Source of the DNA: Nocardia ignorata NBRC 108230 | GTDB lineage: Bacteria; Actinomycetota; Actinomycetes; Mycobacteriales; Mycobacteriaceae | NCBI RefSeq assembly: GCF_001612905.1 | Contig: NZ_BDBI01000005.1 | Coordinates: 62,001-126,000, forward strand | DNA: 64,000 nt | Direction of reading: 5' to 3' | Shown here: one piece after another, positions 1 through 7,633 of the stretch | How positions within the stretch are numbered: position 1 is the stretch's first letter | How the letters are laid out: every line of letters starts with the position of its first letter | Program-made: the position numbers and the translations under genes | Notes under the pieces: model-generated | The model's database searches: none | What the model was told of the DNA's origin: nothing | The model's input: the letters and a program-made list of their open reading frames with translations, nothing else

Positions 1-538
1 GGGGAGCGGTCCGCGCATGCACAGCGCTCTGGCGGACCTGGATGATCGCCGACGAACCGTCGGCGGATGTGAGTTCGGCCTGACCGAAGCCGGTATCGAC
101 GTGACCGGTGCGCACCACGCAGACCCGGCCGATGAAGTCCTGCCGGGTCGGCTGCGCGCTGTCGCGGAAGAAGCGCCGCAACGGAATCACCACGAGCCGG
201 GTGCCCGCGATCGCGGTGACGACCGCGACGATCAGCACCGGGAATCCGGCGAGCACCGCGGCCGTCCCGGACAGGCCGACCGCTCCGACCCCGACCATCG
301 CGACGAGGCTGGTGAACCACGACAGCGTCACCAGACCTGTCACGGCGACCGTTACCGGAACCCCTCCCAACCGGAGCGAATCAAAACCCGTTGTCGCAAA
401 AGAGGACTCGGATCCGTCGAGAAGTTCGGTCTCGGTGCCGCCGACGAGCACGAGCAGCCAGAAGGCGATGACGACGAGCAGCGCGAACGTGAACAGCGCA
501 GTCGGAAAGGTCAGGATCGCGGTGAAGAACTCACCCAC
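1..538 (-). CDS. YqiJ/OB-fold membrane protein, 3'-truncated by window edge
   Basis: The first 179 codons of a gene that runs off the left edge, starting at a GTG at 538. The protein begins MGEFFTAILTFP and shows three hydrophobic segments (about residues 5-32, 55-85, 88-115). A beta-rich region follows with FIGRVCVVRTG and FGQAELTSADG, which fits an OB-fold. This arrangement matches the YqiJ/DUF1449 family of small membrane proteins usually encoded directly before a flotillin-like protein, acting in membrane microdomains. A flotillin gene would be expected just left of the window. A farther-upstream ATG at 557 is in another frame and hits a stop after eight codons. Family call is moderate; the membrane topology is clear. 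Confidence 0.6.
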   Translation of the reverse strand, partial: MGEFFTAILTFPTALFTFALLVVIAFWLLVLVGGTETELLDGSESSFATTGFDSLRLGGVPVTVAVTGLVTLSWFTSLVAMVGVGAVGLSGTAAVLAGFPVLIVAVVTAIAGTRLVVIPLRRFFRDSAQPTRQDFIGRVCVVRTGHVDTGFGQAELTSADGSSAIIQVRQSAVHARTAP

Positions 539-862
539 GCGGCGGCGAGGTCGTCATGGGCATTTCCGCCACGTGAGAGTCGCCGTATCGATGAAAAACA
601 GACCAGACGGTGTGCACGGAATTCTCCCCACGTCGAACGAATCCCGAATTCGCACGAATTCGGAATGCCGACCAGACTTCCCGGCTCACCTGCCTGTCAG
701 AATGCCGTAAAAACTCAACGCGCGCAACCTGATTGCACGTTTCGCCTGTGGGCCGAGGCGCGAGATCGCTCAGGCAACGTCGGCTCGGCCCGCGCGTGAT
801 CACCGCCATGGCATCGACGCCTTCGAGCAGGCGTTGACCGTGGTCACGTCAGGGGTTGCGTG
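539..862. other. gene-free promoter region
   Basis: I see no credible coding sequence here. A 92-codon minus-strand open frame (809-531) has no recognisable domain and is Arg/Ser-rich as expected of a random GC-rich frame. The stretch is more AT-rich than its neighbours around 570-720 and contains the palindrome at 644-663, so it is probably the promoter region of the YqiJ-like gene. Confidence 0.5.
644..663. promoter_or_regulatory. palindromic operator candidate upstream of YqiJ-like gene
   Basis: CCGAATTCG-CA-CGAATTCGG is a perfect 9-bp inverted repeat with a 2-bp spacer. Each arm holds a GAATTC core. It lies about 110 bp upstream of the GTG start at 538, a suitable place for a repressor or activator site. 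The cognate regulator is not in view. Confidence 0.35.
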
Positions 863-1341
863 TCAGGAGGATTGCGCGGTCTCGGCGAACAGTTCGAGCA
901 GGGTGCTCCATCCGCCGCCGCGTTCGACGGTCGTGTCCTGGATAGCTTTGCCGTCGACGAGGCGGTCGAGGTGGCGGTGTTCGAGGGTGACAGCGGTTTG
1001 CTCGGGTCCTACAGCGGTGAAGCGGACTTCGATCTCACTGGCATGGGACGGGTCGGGGTCGAATTCCCAGTGGCCGTTGATCTGCCAGGTCACCACGAGC
1101 CGGTGCGGTGATTCCCAGACCCGTATTGGCCCCAGCCGCATTCGGTGCCCTCGACGCCGCGTTCGTACCAGCGTCCGCCCTCGCCGGGCTCCAGGATCGC
1201 ATCGGCCATCGCGGTTTTGCCGATGTGGTATGCCGCGGGCCACCAGCTGCCGAATGACTCGGTGAAGAACGCGAACGCCCGCTCCGGGCTCATCGCGACG
1301 GTGGCTTTGCCTTCCAGGACACGCCGTTGTCCAGTGGTCAT
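863..1341 (-). pseudogene. SRPBCC (AHSA1-like) protein, frameshifted
   Basis: The first frame (1341 to about 1133) encodes MTTGQRRVLEGKATVAMSPE and ends its family-like stretch at ECGWG. The rest of the domain continues in another frame from about 1130 to 863 as PIRVWESPHRLVVTWQ and onward to ELFAETAQSS. Joined across the C-run at 1130-1133 (GGGG on the coding strand) they give one START/SRPBCC protein of about 159 residues of the AHSA1 type. One G missing from the run accounts for the shift. The ATG at 1341 overlaps the stop of the upstream ArsR gene (ATGA), the usual ArsR-SRPBCC pairing. It is either a real frameshift or a homopolymer sequencing error; the neighbouring ArsR gene is also damaged, which favours decay. 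Confidence 0.7.
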
Positions 1342-1600
1342 GGTCGATTCTCTTGTTCGAGATCGGTGGCGGCCGCGTCGGCGGCCTTCTGAAAAGCGGT
1401 CAAAGCCTGGTCCCAGATGTTCTGGAAGTAGGCCTGGATCGCGGCGAGGCCGTCGGGATTGATGCGGTATATGCGTTTGGTGCCGTCGGGGGTCGCCACG
1501 ACCAGACCGCCCTCTTTCAGGACACGCAGGTGCTGCGACACCGCTTGACGGGAGCCATCTGTCGCCTGCGGTGAGCGTCTCGAGCAGGCCGGTTCGTCAC
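1338..1600 (-). pseudogene. ArsR-family regulator, degraded
   Basis: The readable C-terminal part (GSRQAVSQHLRVLKEGGLV, then VATPDGTKRIYRI and a helical tail ending LEQENRP) is a typical winged-helix ArsR regulator of SRPBCC partners. Upstream, the expected N-terminal helix appears only in a different frame: 1587-1561 reads LLETLTAGD, immediately followed out of frame by GSRQAV. The roughly a dozen residues normally lying between these motifs are missing. The open frame can be extended to 1724, but that extension does not resemble the family. The gene looks inactivated by an internal deletion with frame loss. 1601-1729 holds nothing else I recognise. Confidence 0.6.
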
Positions 1601-1729
1601 GACCCGGGCTGCGGGTACCGGGGAGTTCGGTGTTCGTGGCGCAACTCACGGCGCCTGTCATCGCAGGCGGTTCCGGGAACGTTCTGGAGAACATACTCCC
1701 CAGAAACGCCCCTGAACTGCGCAATGATG

Positions 1730-1803
1730 CGCCCCCGGCAGGAATCGAACCTGCGACCTAGGGATTAGAAGGCCCTTGCTCTATCCAACTGAGCTACGGA
1801 GGC
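1730..1803 (-). tRNA. tRNA-Arg (anticodon TCT)
   Basis: The minus strand folds as a cloverleaf. The acceptor arm GCCTCCG (1803-1797) pairs with CGGGGGC (1737-1731), with one T-G pair. The D-arm reads GCTCAGTTGGATAGAGC, the anticodon TCT is at 1769-1767, and the T-arm contains GGTTCGATTCC. CCA is not encoded. This RNA overlaps the longest reading frame of the CopD-CtaG gene, which supports the downstream start at 1938 for that gene. Confidence 0.95.
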
Positions 1804-1937
1804 AGACGCATTCACCTTTGTCGATGTCGGCGTCGGTGTCCAGCGCGAAAAGTATAGCGACCGACCGGGTGGTGGGCGGGGTCGGGAGCGACGCCCCATG
1901 GGCACGTGGGGGAGCAGGTCGAACTACCCTCGTTGAC

Positions 1938-4019
1938 ATGTCGTTATCGCAAGACCGCTCCGCAGGAACCGTCGGCGACGGCGCTGGACCGGCGGAGACG
2001 GATCGGGCGGCCGCGACGGGCAGCAGTTCCTCGGCGGGTGGGCGGGCGTTCGGCGCGCTCGGCGCGATCGCCGGGGCGATGGCCGCGGCGGTCGCGGCGA
2101 TCGTCGTCGCGTTGTCGGCGGCGCAGGCGCTGAGTCTGCTGGGAATCCCCGACCCCGGCGCGCTCACCACGTACGGGTTGCCCGCGTTGCGGGCCCTCGC
2201 CGACCTGTCCGCCGCCGTGACGGTCGGCTCCCTGCTGTTCGCGGCGTTCCTGCTGCCGCCGAAAGACAGCGGTTTGCTCGAGGCGGGCGGGTACCGGGCG
2301 GTGCGACGGGCCTCGGACGCGGCGATCGTCTGGGCGGTGTGCGCGGCGTTGCTCGTGCCGCTGACGGTGTCGGATACGACGGGCCAGCCGGTGGGTTCGA
2401 TCTGGCGGCCCGAGGTGCTGTGGCCGGTGATCGCCCAGGTCGAGGTGGCGGGTGCGTGGCGAACGACGACCGTGCTCGCCCTCGTCCTCGCGATCGGGTG
2501 CCGGCTGGCCTTGCGCTGGAGCTGGACGCCGATCCTGCTCGCGCTCGCGATCGGCACCATGATGCCGTTGGCTTTGACCGGGCACTCGTCCTCGGGCGGT
2601 TCGCACGACGTGGCCACCAACTCGCTCATCCTGCACATGATCTCGGCCGCGGTGTGGGTCGGTGGGCTGGTCGCGGTGCTCGCCCACGCGATGCGCGGCG
2701 GTGCCGATACCGATGTCGCCGCCCGGCGTTTCTCGCTGGCCGCGACCGTCGCGATCGTCGTCATCGCGCTCAGCGGTGTGATCAACGCTTGGGTTCGGGT
2801 GCCTGCCGTCGATCTGTTCACCACCACATACGGCAGGCTCGTGCTCGCCAAAACGGCGGCACTCGTGCTGCTCGCGGGCCTCGGCTTCCTGCAGCGACGG
2901 GCCGCACTGCCCGCGCTGGCCGCGGACGCGCGCGACCGCGCGGCACTGATCCGGTTCGCCGGCGTGGAGATGCTGATCTTCGCCGCCACGATCGGCCTCG
3001 CCGTCGGACTCGGGCGCACCCCACCTCCGCCACCGACGTCCATCCCCACGCCGACGGAAGTGGAACTGGGCTACACCGTCGACGGCCCGCCGACCGTCGG
3101 CAGGCTGCTGTTCGACTGGCGGTTCGACCTGATCTTCGGCACCCTCGCCATCGTGCTCGCCGCCCTGTACCTGCTCGGCGTGCACCGGCTGCGCGCCCGC
3201 GGCGACGCCTGGCCGCTCGGCCGGACCATCGCCTGGGTCAGCGGTTGCCTCGTGCTGCTGCTCGCCACCTCCTCGGGGGTCGGCCGGTACGCGCCTGCCA
3301 TGTTCAGCGTGCACATGGGCGCGCACATGGCGCTGTCGATGCTCGCGCCGATCCTGCTCGCCCTCGGCGGTGCGGTGACTCTCGCCCTGCGCGCGCTGAC
3401 ACCCGCCGGTCGCGGCGGGATTCCCGGTCCGCGCGAATGGATCCTCGCGGCCGTGCACAACCCGGTTTCGCGGTTCCTCACTCAGCCGGTGGTCGCCTCG
3501 GTGATCTTCGTGGCCGGGTTCTACGCGCTCTACCTCGGTGGGATCTTCGACGCCACCGTCGATTCGCACGCGGCGCATCTGATGATGAACGCGCACTTCC
3601 TCATCAGCGGTTATCTGTTCTACTGGGTGGTGATCGGCATCGATCCCAAACCGCGTGAGGTGGCGCCGTTGACCAAGCTGGCCATGGTGTTCGGCACCCT
3701 GCCGTTCCACGCCTTCTTCGGTATCGCTCTGATGAGCATGACGACCGTCCTCGGTGGCTGGTTCTACCGCACCCTCGATCTGGGCTGGAATATCGACCTG
3801 CTCGCCGATCAGCGCAACGGTGGCAGCTTCGCCTGGGCGAGCGGCGAGGTGCCGCTGGTCGTGGTGATGCTCGCGCTGCTGATCCAGTGGTCACGCAGCG
3901 ATCAGCGGCTCGCCAAGCGCACCGACCGCGCGGCCGACCGCGACAACGACGCCGAGCTCAACGCCTACAACGCGATGTACGCCGAACTCGCGCGTCGCGA
4001 CCGCGAGGTGCGTCCGTGA
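1938..4019 (+). CDS. CopD-CtaG fusion membrane protein (copper/cytochrome oxidase assembly)
   Basis: A 693-residue polytopic membrane protein. The N-terminal half is CopD-like, with a run of helices and the motif GHSSSGGSHDVATNS followed by HMISAAVWVGGL. The C-terminal half is a caa3-type CtaG domain with MFSVHMGAHMALSMLAP, PVSRFLTQP and HLMMNAHFLISGYLF; these Met/His-rich membrane motifs are the likely copper ligands. Such fusions are known in actinobacteria and are thought to deliver copper to cytochrome c oxidase. I chose ATG 1938 because earlier in-frame starts fall in the tRNA-Arg gene. The stop overlaps the GTG start of the next gene (GTGA), so the two are probably cotranscribed. Confidence 0.88.
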   Translation: MSLSQDRSAGTVGDGAGPAETDRAAATGSSSSAGGRAFGALGAIAGAMAAAVAAIVVALSAAQALSLLGIPDPGALTTYGLPALRALADLSAAVTVGSLLFAAFLLPPKDSGLLEAGGYRAVRRASDAAIVWAVCAALLVPLTVSDTTGQPVGSIWRPEVLWPVIAQVEVAGAWRTTTVLALVLAIGCRLALRWSWTPILLALAIGTMMPLALTGHSSSGGSHDVATNSLILHMISAAVWVGGLVAVLAHAMRGGADTDVAARRFSLAATVAIVVIALSGVINAWVRVPAVDLFTTTYGRLVLAKTAALVLLAGLGFLQRRAALPALAADARDRAALIRFAGVEMLIFAATIGLAVGLGRTPPPPPTSIPTPTEVELGYTVDGPPTVGRLLFDWRFDLIFGTLAIVLAALYLLGVHRLRARGDAWPLGRTIAWVSGCLVLLLATSSGVGRYAPAMFSVHMGAHMALSMLAPILLALGGAVTLALRALTPAGRGGIPGPREWILAAVHNPVSRFLTQPVVASVIFVAGFYALYLGGIFDATVDSHAAHLMMNAHFLISGYLFYWVVIGIDPKPREVAPLTKLAMVFGTLPFHAFFGIALMSMTTVLGGWFYRTLDLGWNIDLLADQRNGGSFAWASGEVPLVVVMLALLIQWSRSDQRLAKRTDRAADRDNDAELNAYNAMYAELARRDREVRP

Positions 4020-4990
4020 CCGAATGCGGTATACCGGCGAGCCAGACGAGCCGACCGGTCGGGACCCCGCGTGTGCTGCGGACCGATGTGCGGACGGCTC
4101 GGCGCCGATTATCGGGGCGGGTGCGTAAGACACCGGTGTTCCACACCAGCGTCGACGGGCCCGACGGACCGGTTCCGGTGTCGTTGAAGATGGAGTTCCT
4201 GCAGCACGGCGGCACCTTCAAGGTGCGCGGCGCGTTCAACGCGCTGCTGGCCGAGGAGTCGGCCGGGCATGTTGTCGTCGCCTCGGGTGGCAACGCCGGG
4301 ATCGCGTTCGCGCTGGCAGCGGCGCAGCTCGGCAAGGAATGCACGGTCGTCGTGCCCGAATCCGCACCGCACACGAAGGTCGCGGCCAGGTGGGCGCACG
4401 GTGCCGAGGTGCTCTGGCACGGTGCGACCTTCGCCGAGGCCGAGCGCCACGCGGTGACCCTGGCGACCGAACGCGGCGCCGGACACCTGCGCGCCGACGA
4501 CATCCCCGCGGTGGTGGCGGGTGCGGGCATCATCGGTCTGGAGTTGGAGGAGCAGGTGCGTGGGCGGCCGCCGGTGCTGGCGGCCGTGGGATGTGGCGGG
4601 CTGATCGCCGGGCTCGGGGCCGCGCTCGGCAGGCGACGTCAGATCGTCGGGGTGGAATCCGAGCACACGCCCGCGCTGTCGGCCGCGCTCGCGGCGGGCA
4701 GGCCGGTCGACGTCGCCGCGCCGTCCCCGGGCGACGAACCGATGTGCGCGACCCGGGTCGGCGATATCGCCTACGACATCGCCAGCAGACAGCAGATGCG
4801 GGCCTTGGGCGTGGCCGACGACGCGGTGACCCGTGCGCGCGAATACCTGTGGCGCGAGTTCCGGGTGGTCGTCGAGCTCGAGGGCGCGTCCGCGCTGGCT
4901 GCGGTGCAGAGCGGGGCCTACAAACCGGAGCCGGGCGTGCGGCCGATCGTGGTGCTGTGCGGGGCGAACACCGAACTTCCCGTGCTCTGA
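4016..4990 (+). CDS. PLP-dependent serine/threonine dehydratase family protein
   Basis: A 324-residue fold-type II PLP enzyme. The Schiff-base lysine is K69 in GGTFKVRGAF, and the phosphate/substrate loop is SGGNAGIAFA (residues 90-99). A glycine-rich CGGLIAGLGAAL lies in the middle and LCGANTE near the end. The family deaminates serine or threonine, or racemises serine; the substrate cannot be decided here. There is no C-terminal ACT regulatory domain, so it is not a classical biosynthetic IlvA. The GTG start at 4016 overlaps the stop of the CopD-CtaG gene by 4 nt, implying translational coupling, although the two functions have no obvious link. Confidence 0.85.
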   Translation: MTECGIPASQTSRPVGTPRVLRTDVRTARRRLSGRVRKTPVFHTSVDGPDGPVPVSLKMEFLQHGGTFKVRGAFNALLAEESAGHVVVASGGNAGIAFALAAAQLGKECTVVVPESAPHTKVAARWAHGAEVLWHGATFAEAERHAVTLATERGAGHLRADDIPAVVAGAGIIGLELEEQVRGRPPVLAAVGCGGLIAGLGAALGRRRQIVGVESEHTPALSAALAAGRPVDVAAPSPGDEPMCATRVGDIAYDIASRQQMRALGVADDAVTRAREYLWREFRVVVELEGASALAAVQSGAYKPEPGVRPIVVLCGANTELPVL

Positions 4991-5118
4991 CACGGCGGAT
5001 ATCCACAACCCGAGAAGTTGTCCCCAGATGTCGGCGGTGCCGGATCGGCGGTGCTCGCCTGCGCCATTCTTGGATGGTCAGAGCAACAACACCGAAGGTC
5101 TGAGCGGGGGCGGTTTCG

Positions 5119-5688
5119 ATGTACGAGGCGAATGCGACGGTGATCGGCACGGTGGTCAACCATCCCGTGCGGCGGGATCTGGCCAATGGGGAGCAGGTGG
5201 TGTCGTTCCGGATGGCGAGCACGGCACGCCGGTTCGATCCGAGCGCGGGTGAATGGGTCGATGCGGGCACGCTCTATCTCACCGTCAGCTGCTGGCGCCG
5301 ATTGGTGGCCGGAGTCGATCGATCACTGCGCCGGGGCGACCCGGTGATCGCCTACGGTCAGCTGCGCTCGCACGAATACCGGGGCAAGGACGGCGGCGAA
5401 CGTCGTGATCTGGAGATGCGCGCCGTCGCGGTGGGACCCGACCTCGGCCGTTGCAGCGCCACGATCCAGCGACGATCGGAGGCGGCGCGGTTCACCCCGC
5501 ACGTGGTACGGAATATTCCGGGCGATCAGGGCGCTGTAGTGTCGGCTGCCGCACCGCCGGGGGCGGAGGGTGAGTATGCGCCCGACGACCGTACTGCCGT
5601 AGCCTCTACGTCCGCGGCGGATTCCCTCCCGGCGCGATCGCCGGACGAGATGCCGATCGAAGGCATTCCCGCGCAGGTCGACGCCTGA
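5119..5688 (+). CDS. single-stranded DNA-binding protein, SSBb-like
   Basis: 189 residues. The N-terminal ~115 form an SSB OB-fold: MYEANATVIGTVVNHPVRR, VSFRMASTARRFD, LTVSCWRRLVAGVDRSLRRGDPV, YGQLRSHEY. The C-terminus is low-complexity and ends in IPAQVDA. It lacks the acidic DDxPF tail that recruits repair partners in replicative SSB, so this is probably the second SSB-like protein of actinobacteria (M. tuberculosis Rv2478c), which also lies just upstream of ettA. It begins 128 bp after the dehydratase and ends 70 bp before ettA. Confidence 0.85.
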   Translation: MYEANATVIGTVVNHPVRRDLANGEQVVSFRMASTARRFDPSAGEWVDAGTLYLTVSCWRRLVAGVDRSLRRGDPVIAYGQLRSHEYRGKDGGERRDLEMRAVAVGPDLGRCSATIQRRSEAARFTPHVVRNIPGDQGAVVSAAAPPGAEGEYAPDDRTAVASTSAADSLPARSPDEMPIEGIPAQVDA

Positions 5689-5758
5689 GGGCAGGTCCGC
5701 GGCACCGGCCCCCGCTCCGCATCGCACCCCCGTTACCCGCACCGATAGGCTTCCATAT

Positions 5759-7435
5759 ATGGCTGAGTTCATTTATTCGATGATCAAAGTTCGCAAGGCG
5801 CACGGCGACAAGGTCATTCTCGACGACGTTTCGTTGAACTTCCTGCCCGGCGCCAAGATCGGCGTGGTCGGCCCGAACGGCGCGGGTAAGTCCAGCGTGC
5901 TGAAGATCATGGCGGGGGTGGACCGGCCGAACAACGGTGAAGCGTTCCTCGCGCCCGGCGCTTCGGTCGGCATCCTCATGCAGGAACCCGACCTCAACGA
6001 GGAGAAGACGGTCCGCGGCAACGTGGAGGAGGGCCTCGGCGAGGTCAAGGTGAAGCTGGATCGCTTCAACGAGATCGCCGAGCTGATGGCCACCGAGTAC
6101 TCCGACGAGCTCATGGACGAGATGGGCAAGCTGCAGGAGTTCCTCGACCACGCCGACGCGTGGGATGTCGACTCCCAGCTCGAGCAGGCCATGGACGCGC
6201 TGCGCTGCCCGCCGCCGGACGAGCCGGTCACCAACCTCTCCGGTGGTGAGCGTCGCCGCGTCGCGCTGTGCAAGCTGCTGCTGAGCAAGCCCGATCTGCT
6301 GCTGCTCGACGAACCGACCAACCACCTGGACGCCGAGAGCGTGCTGTGGCTCGAACAGCACCTCGCCTCCTACCCGGGCGCCGTGCTCGCCGTCACCCAC
6401 GACCGGTACTTCCTCGACAACGTCGCGCAGTGGATCCTCGAACTCGACCGCGGTCGGGCCATCGGCTACGAGGGCAACTACTCCACCTACCTGGAGAAGA
6501 AGGCCCAGCGTCTCGAGGTGCAGGGCAAGAAGGACCAGAAGCTGCAGAAGCGCCTCAAGGAGGAGCTGGCCTGGGTTCGTTCCGGCGCCAAGGCCCGTCA
6601 GGCCAAGAACAAGGCCCGTCTCGGTCGCTACGAAGAGATGGCGGCCGAGGCCGAGCGGCACCGCAAGTTGGACTTCGAGGAGATCCAGATCCCCGCGGGT
6701 CCGCGCCTGGGCGACATCGTGGTCAACGTGTCGCACCTGGACAAGGGCTTCGGCGATCGTCAGCTGATCAAGGATCTGTCGTTCACGTTGCCGCGCAACG
6801 GCATCGTCGGTGTGATCGGCCCCAACGGTGTCGGTAAGACCACGCTGTTCAAGACCATCGTCGGCCTCGAGGAGCCCGACAGCGGCGAGGTGAAGGTCGG
6901 CGAGACGGTCAAGCTCAGCTACGTCGACCAGAACCGTGCGGGCATCGACCCCAACAAGAACGTCTGGCAGGTCGTCTCCGACGGGCTCGACTTCATCGAG
7001 GTCGGTAACCAGGAGATGCCCTCGCGTGCCTACGTCAGCGCGTTCGGTTTCAAGGGCCCGGACCAGCAGAAGCCGGCCGGGGTGCTCTCCGGTGGTGAGC
7101 GCAACCGCCTGAACCTGGCGCTCACCCTCAAGCAGGGTGGCAACCTGATCCTGCTCGACGAGCCGACCAACGACCTCGACGTCGAGACCCTGAGCTCGCT
7201 CGAGAACGCGCTCGAGCAGTTCCCGGGCTGCGCCGTCGTGATCTCCCACGACCGGTGGTTCCTCGACCGCACCTGCACCCACATCCTGGCGTGGGAAGGC
7301 GACAACGACAACGAAGCCAAGTGGTTCTGGTTCGAGGGCAACTTCGAGGCCTACGAGGCGAACAAGGTGGAGCGTATGGGGGCGGAAGCCGCTCGCCCGC
7401 ACCGGGTTACGCACCGTAAGCTCACTCGCGACTGA
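5759..7435 (+). CDS. ettA: energy-dependent translational throttle protein EttA (ABC-F)
   Basis: 558 residues, the usual length for EttA. It has two ABC ATPase domains and no membrane segments: Walker A GPNGAGKSS (38-46) and GPNGVGKTT (about 353-361), signatures LSGGERRR and LSGGERNR, and Walker B LLLLDEPTNHLD and LILLDEPTNDLD. Between the domains lies the charged ABC-F linker. ABC-F proteins bind the ribosomal E site, and EttA gates entry into elongation according to the ADP/ATP ratio. The family is nearly invariant in length and motifs. A strong hairpin terminator follows at 7454-7503. Confidence 0.96.
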   Translation: MAEFIYSMIKVRKAHGDKVILDDVSLNFLPGAKIGVVGPNGAGKSSVLKIMAGVDRPNNGEAFLAPGASVGILMQEPDLNEEKTVRGNVEEGLGEVKVKLDRFNEIAELMATEYSDELMDEMGKLQEFLDHADAWDVDSQLEQAMDALRCPPPDEPVTNLSGGERRRVALCKLLLSKPDLLLLDEPTNHLDAESVLWLEQHLASYPGAVLAVTHDRYFLDNVAQWILELDRGRAIGYEGNYSTYLEKKAQRLEVQGKKDQKLQKRLKEELAWVRSGAKARQAKNKARLGRYEEMAAEAERHRKLDFEEIQIPAGPRLGDIVVNVSHLDKGFGDRQLIKDLSFTLPRNGIVGVIGPNGVGKTTLFKTIVGLEEPDSGEVKVGETVKLSYVDQNRAGIDPNKNVWQVVSDGLDFIEVGNQEMPSRAYVSAFGFKGPDQQKPAGVLSGGERNRLNLALTLKQGGNLILLDEPTNDLDVETLSSLENALEQFPGCAVVISHDRWFLDRTCTHILAWEGDNDNEAKWFWFEGNFEAYEANKVERMGAEAARPHRVTHRKLTRD

Positions 7436-7453
7436 TATCCGCGCGGACCGCAT

Positions 7454-7503
7454 CGACGGCCCGGCCTGACGATCGATTTGTCGATCGAACGGCCGGGCCG
7501 TCG
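7454..7503 (+). terminator. rho-independent-like terminator after ettA
   Basis: A 13-bp perfect outer stem (CGACGGCCCGGCC at 7454-7466 with GGCCGGGCCGTCG at 7491-7503) encloses a coaxial inner stem GATCGA-TTTG-TCGATC. The tail is GCGTTTC rather than a long T-run, as is common in actinobacteria. Confidence 0.75.
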
Positions 7504-7633
7504 GCGTTTCACAAGTTACCGGCGGGGAAGCCGGATTTCCGACGGCACGGCTCGCGCGGCGGCGTTAGTCTCGGAATCGCGTCACCGGACTTTACGGAAT
7601 CGAAGCCAACCGAAACATGGGAGCAGGCGAAAG

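Noticed and set aside
531..809. 92-codon minus-strand open frame
   Set aside because: Arg/Ser-rich with no domain, no good ribosome site, and overlaps the start of the YqiJ-like gene.
1776..1937. Longer start for the CopD-CtaG gene
   Set aside because: It overlaps the tRNA-Arg gene and the added residues have no membrane or family character; ATG 1938 is preferred.
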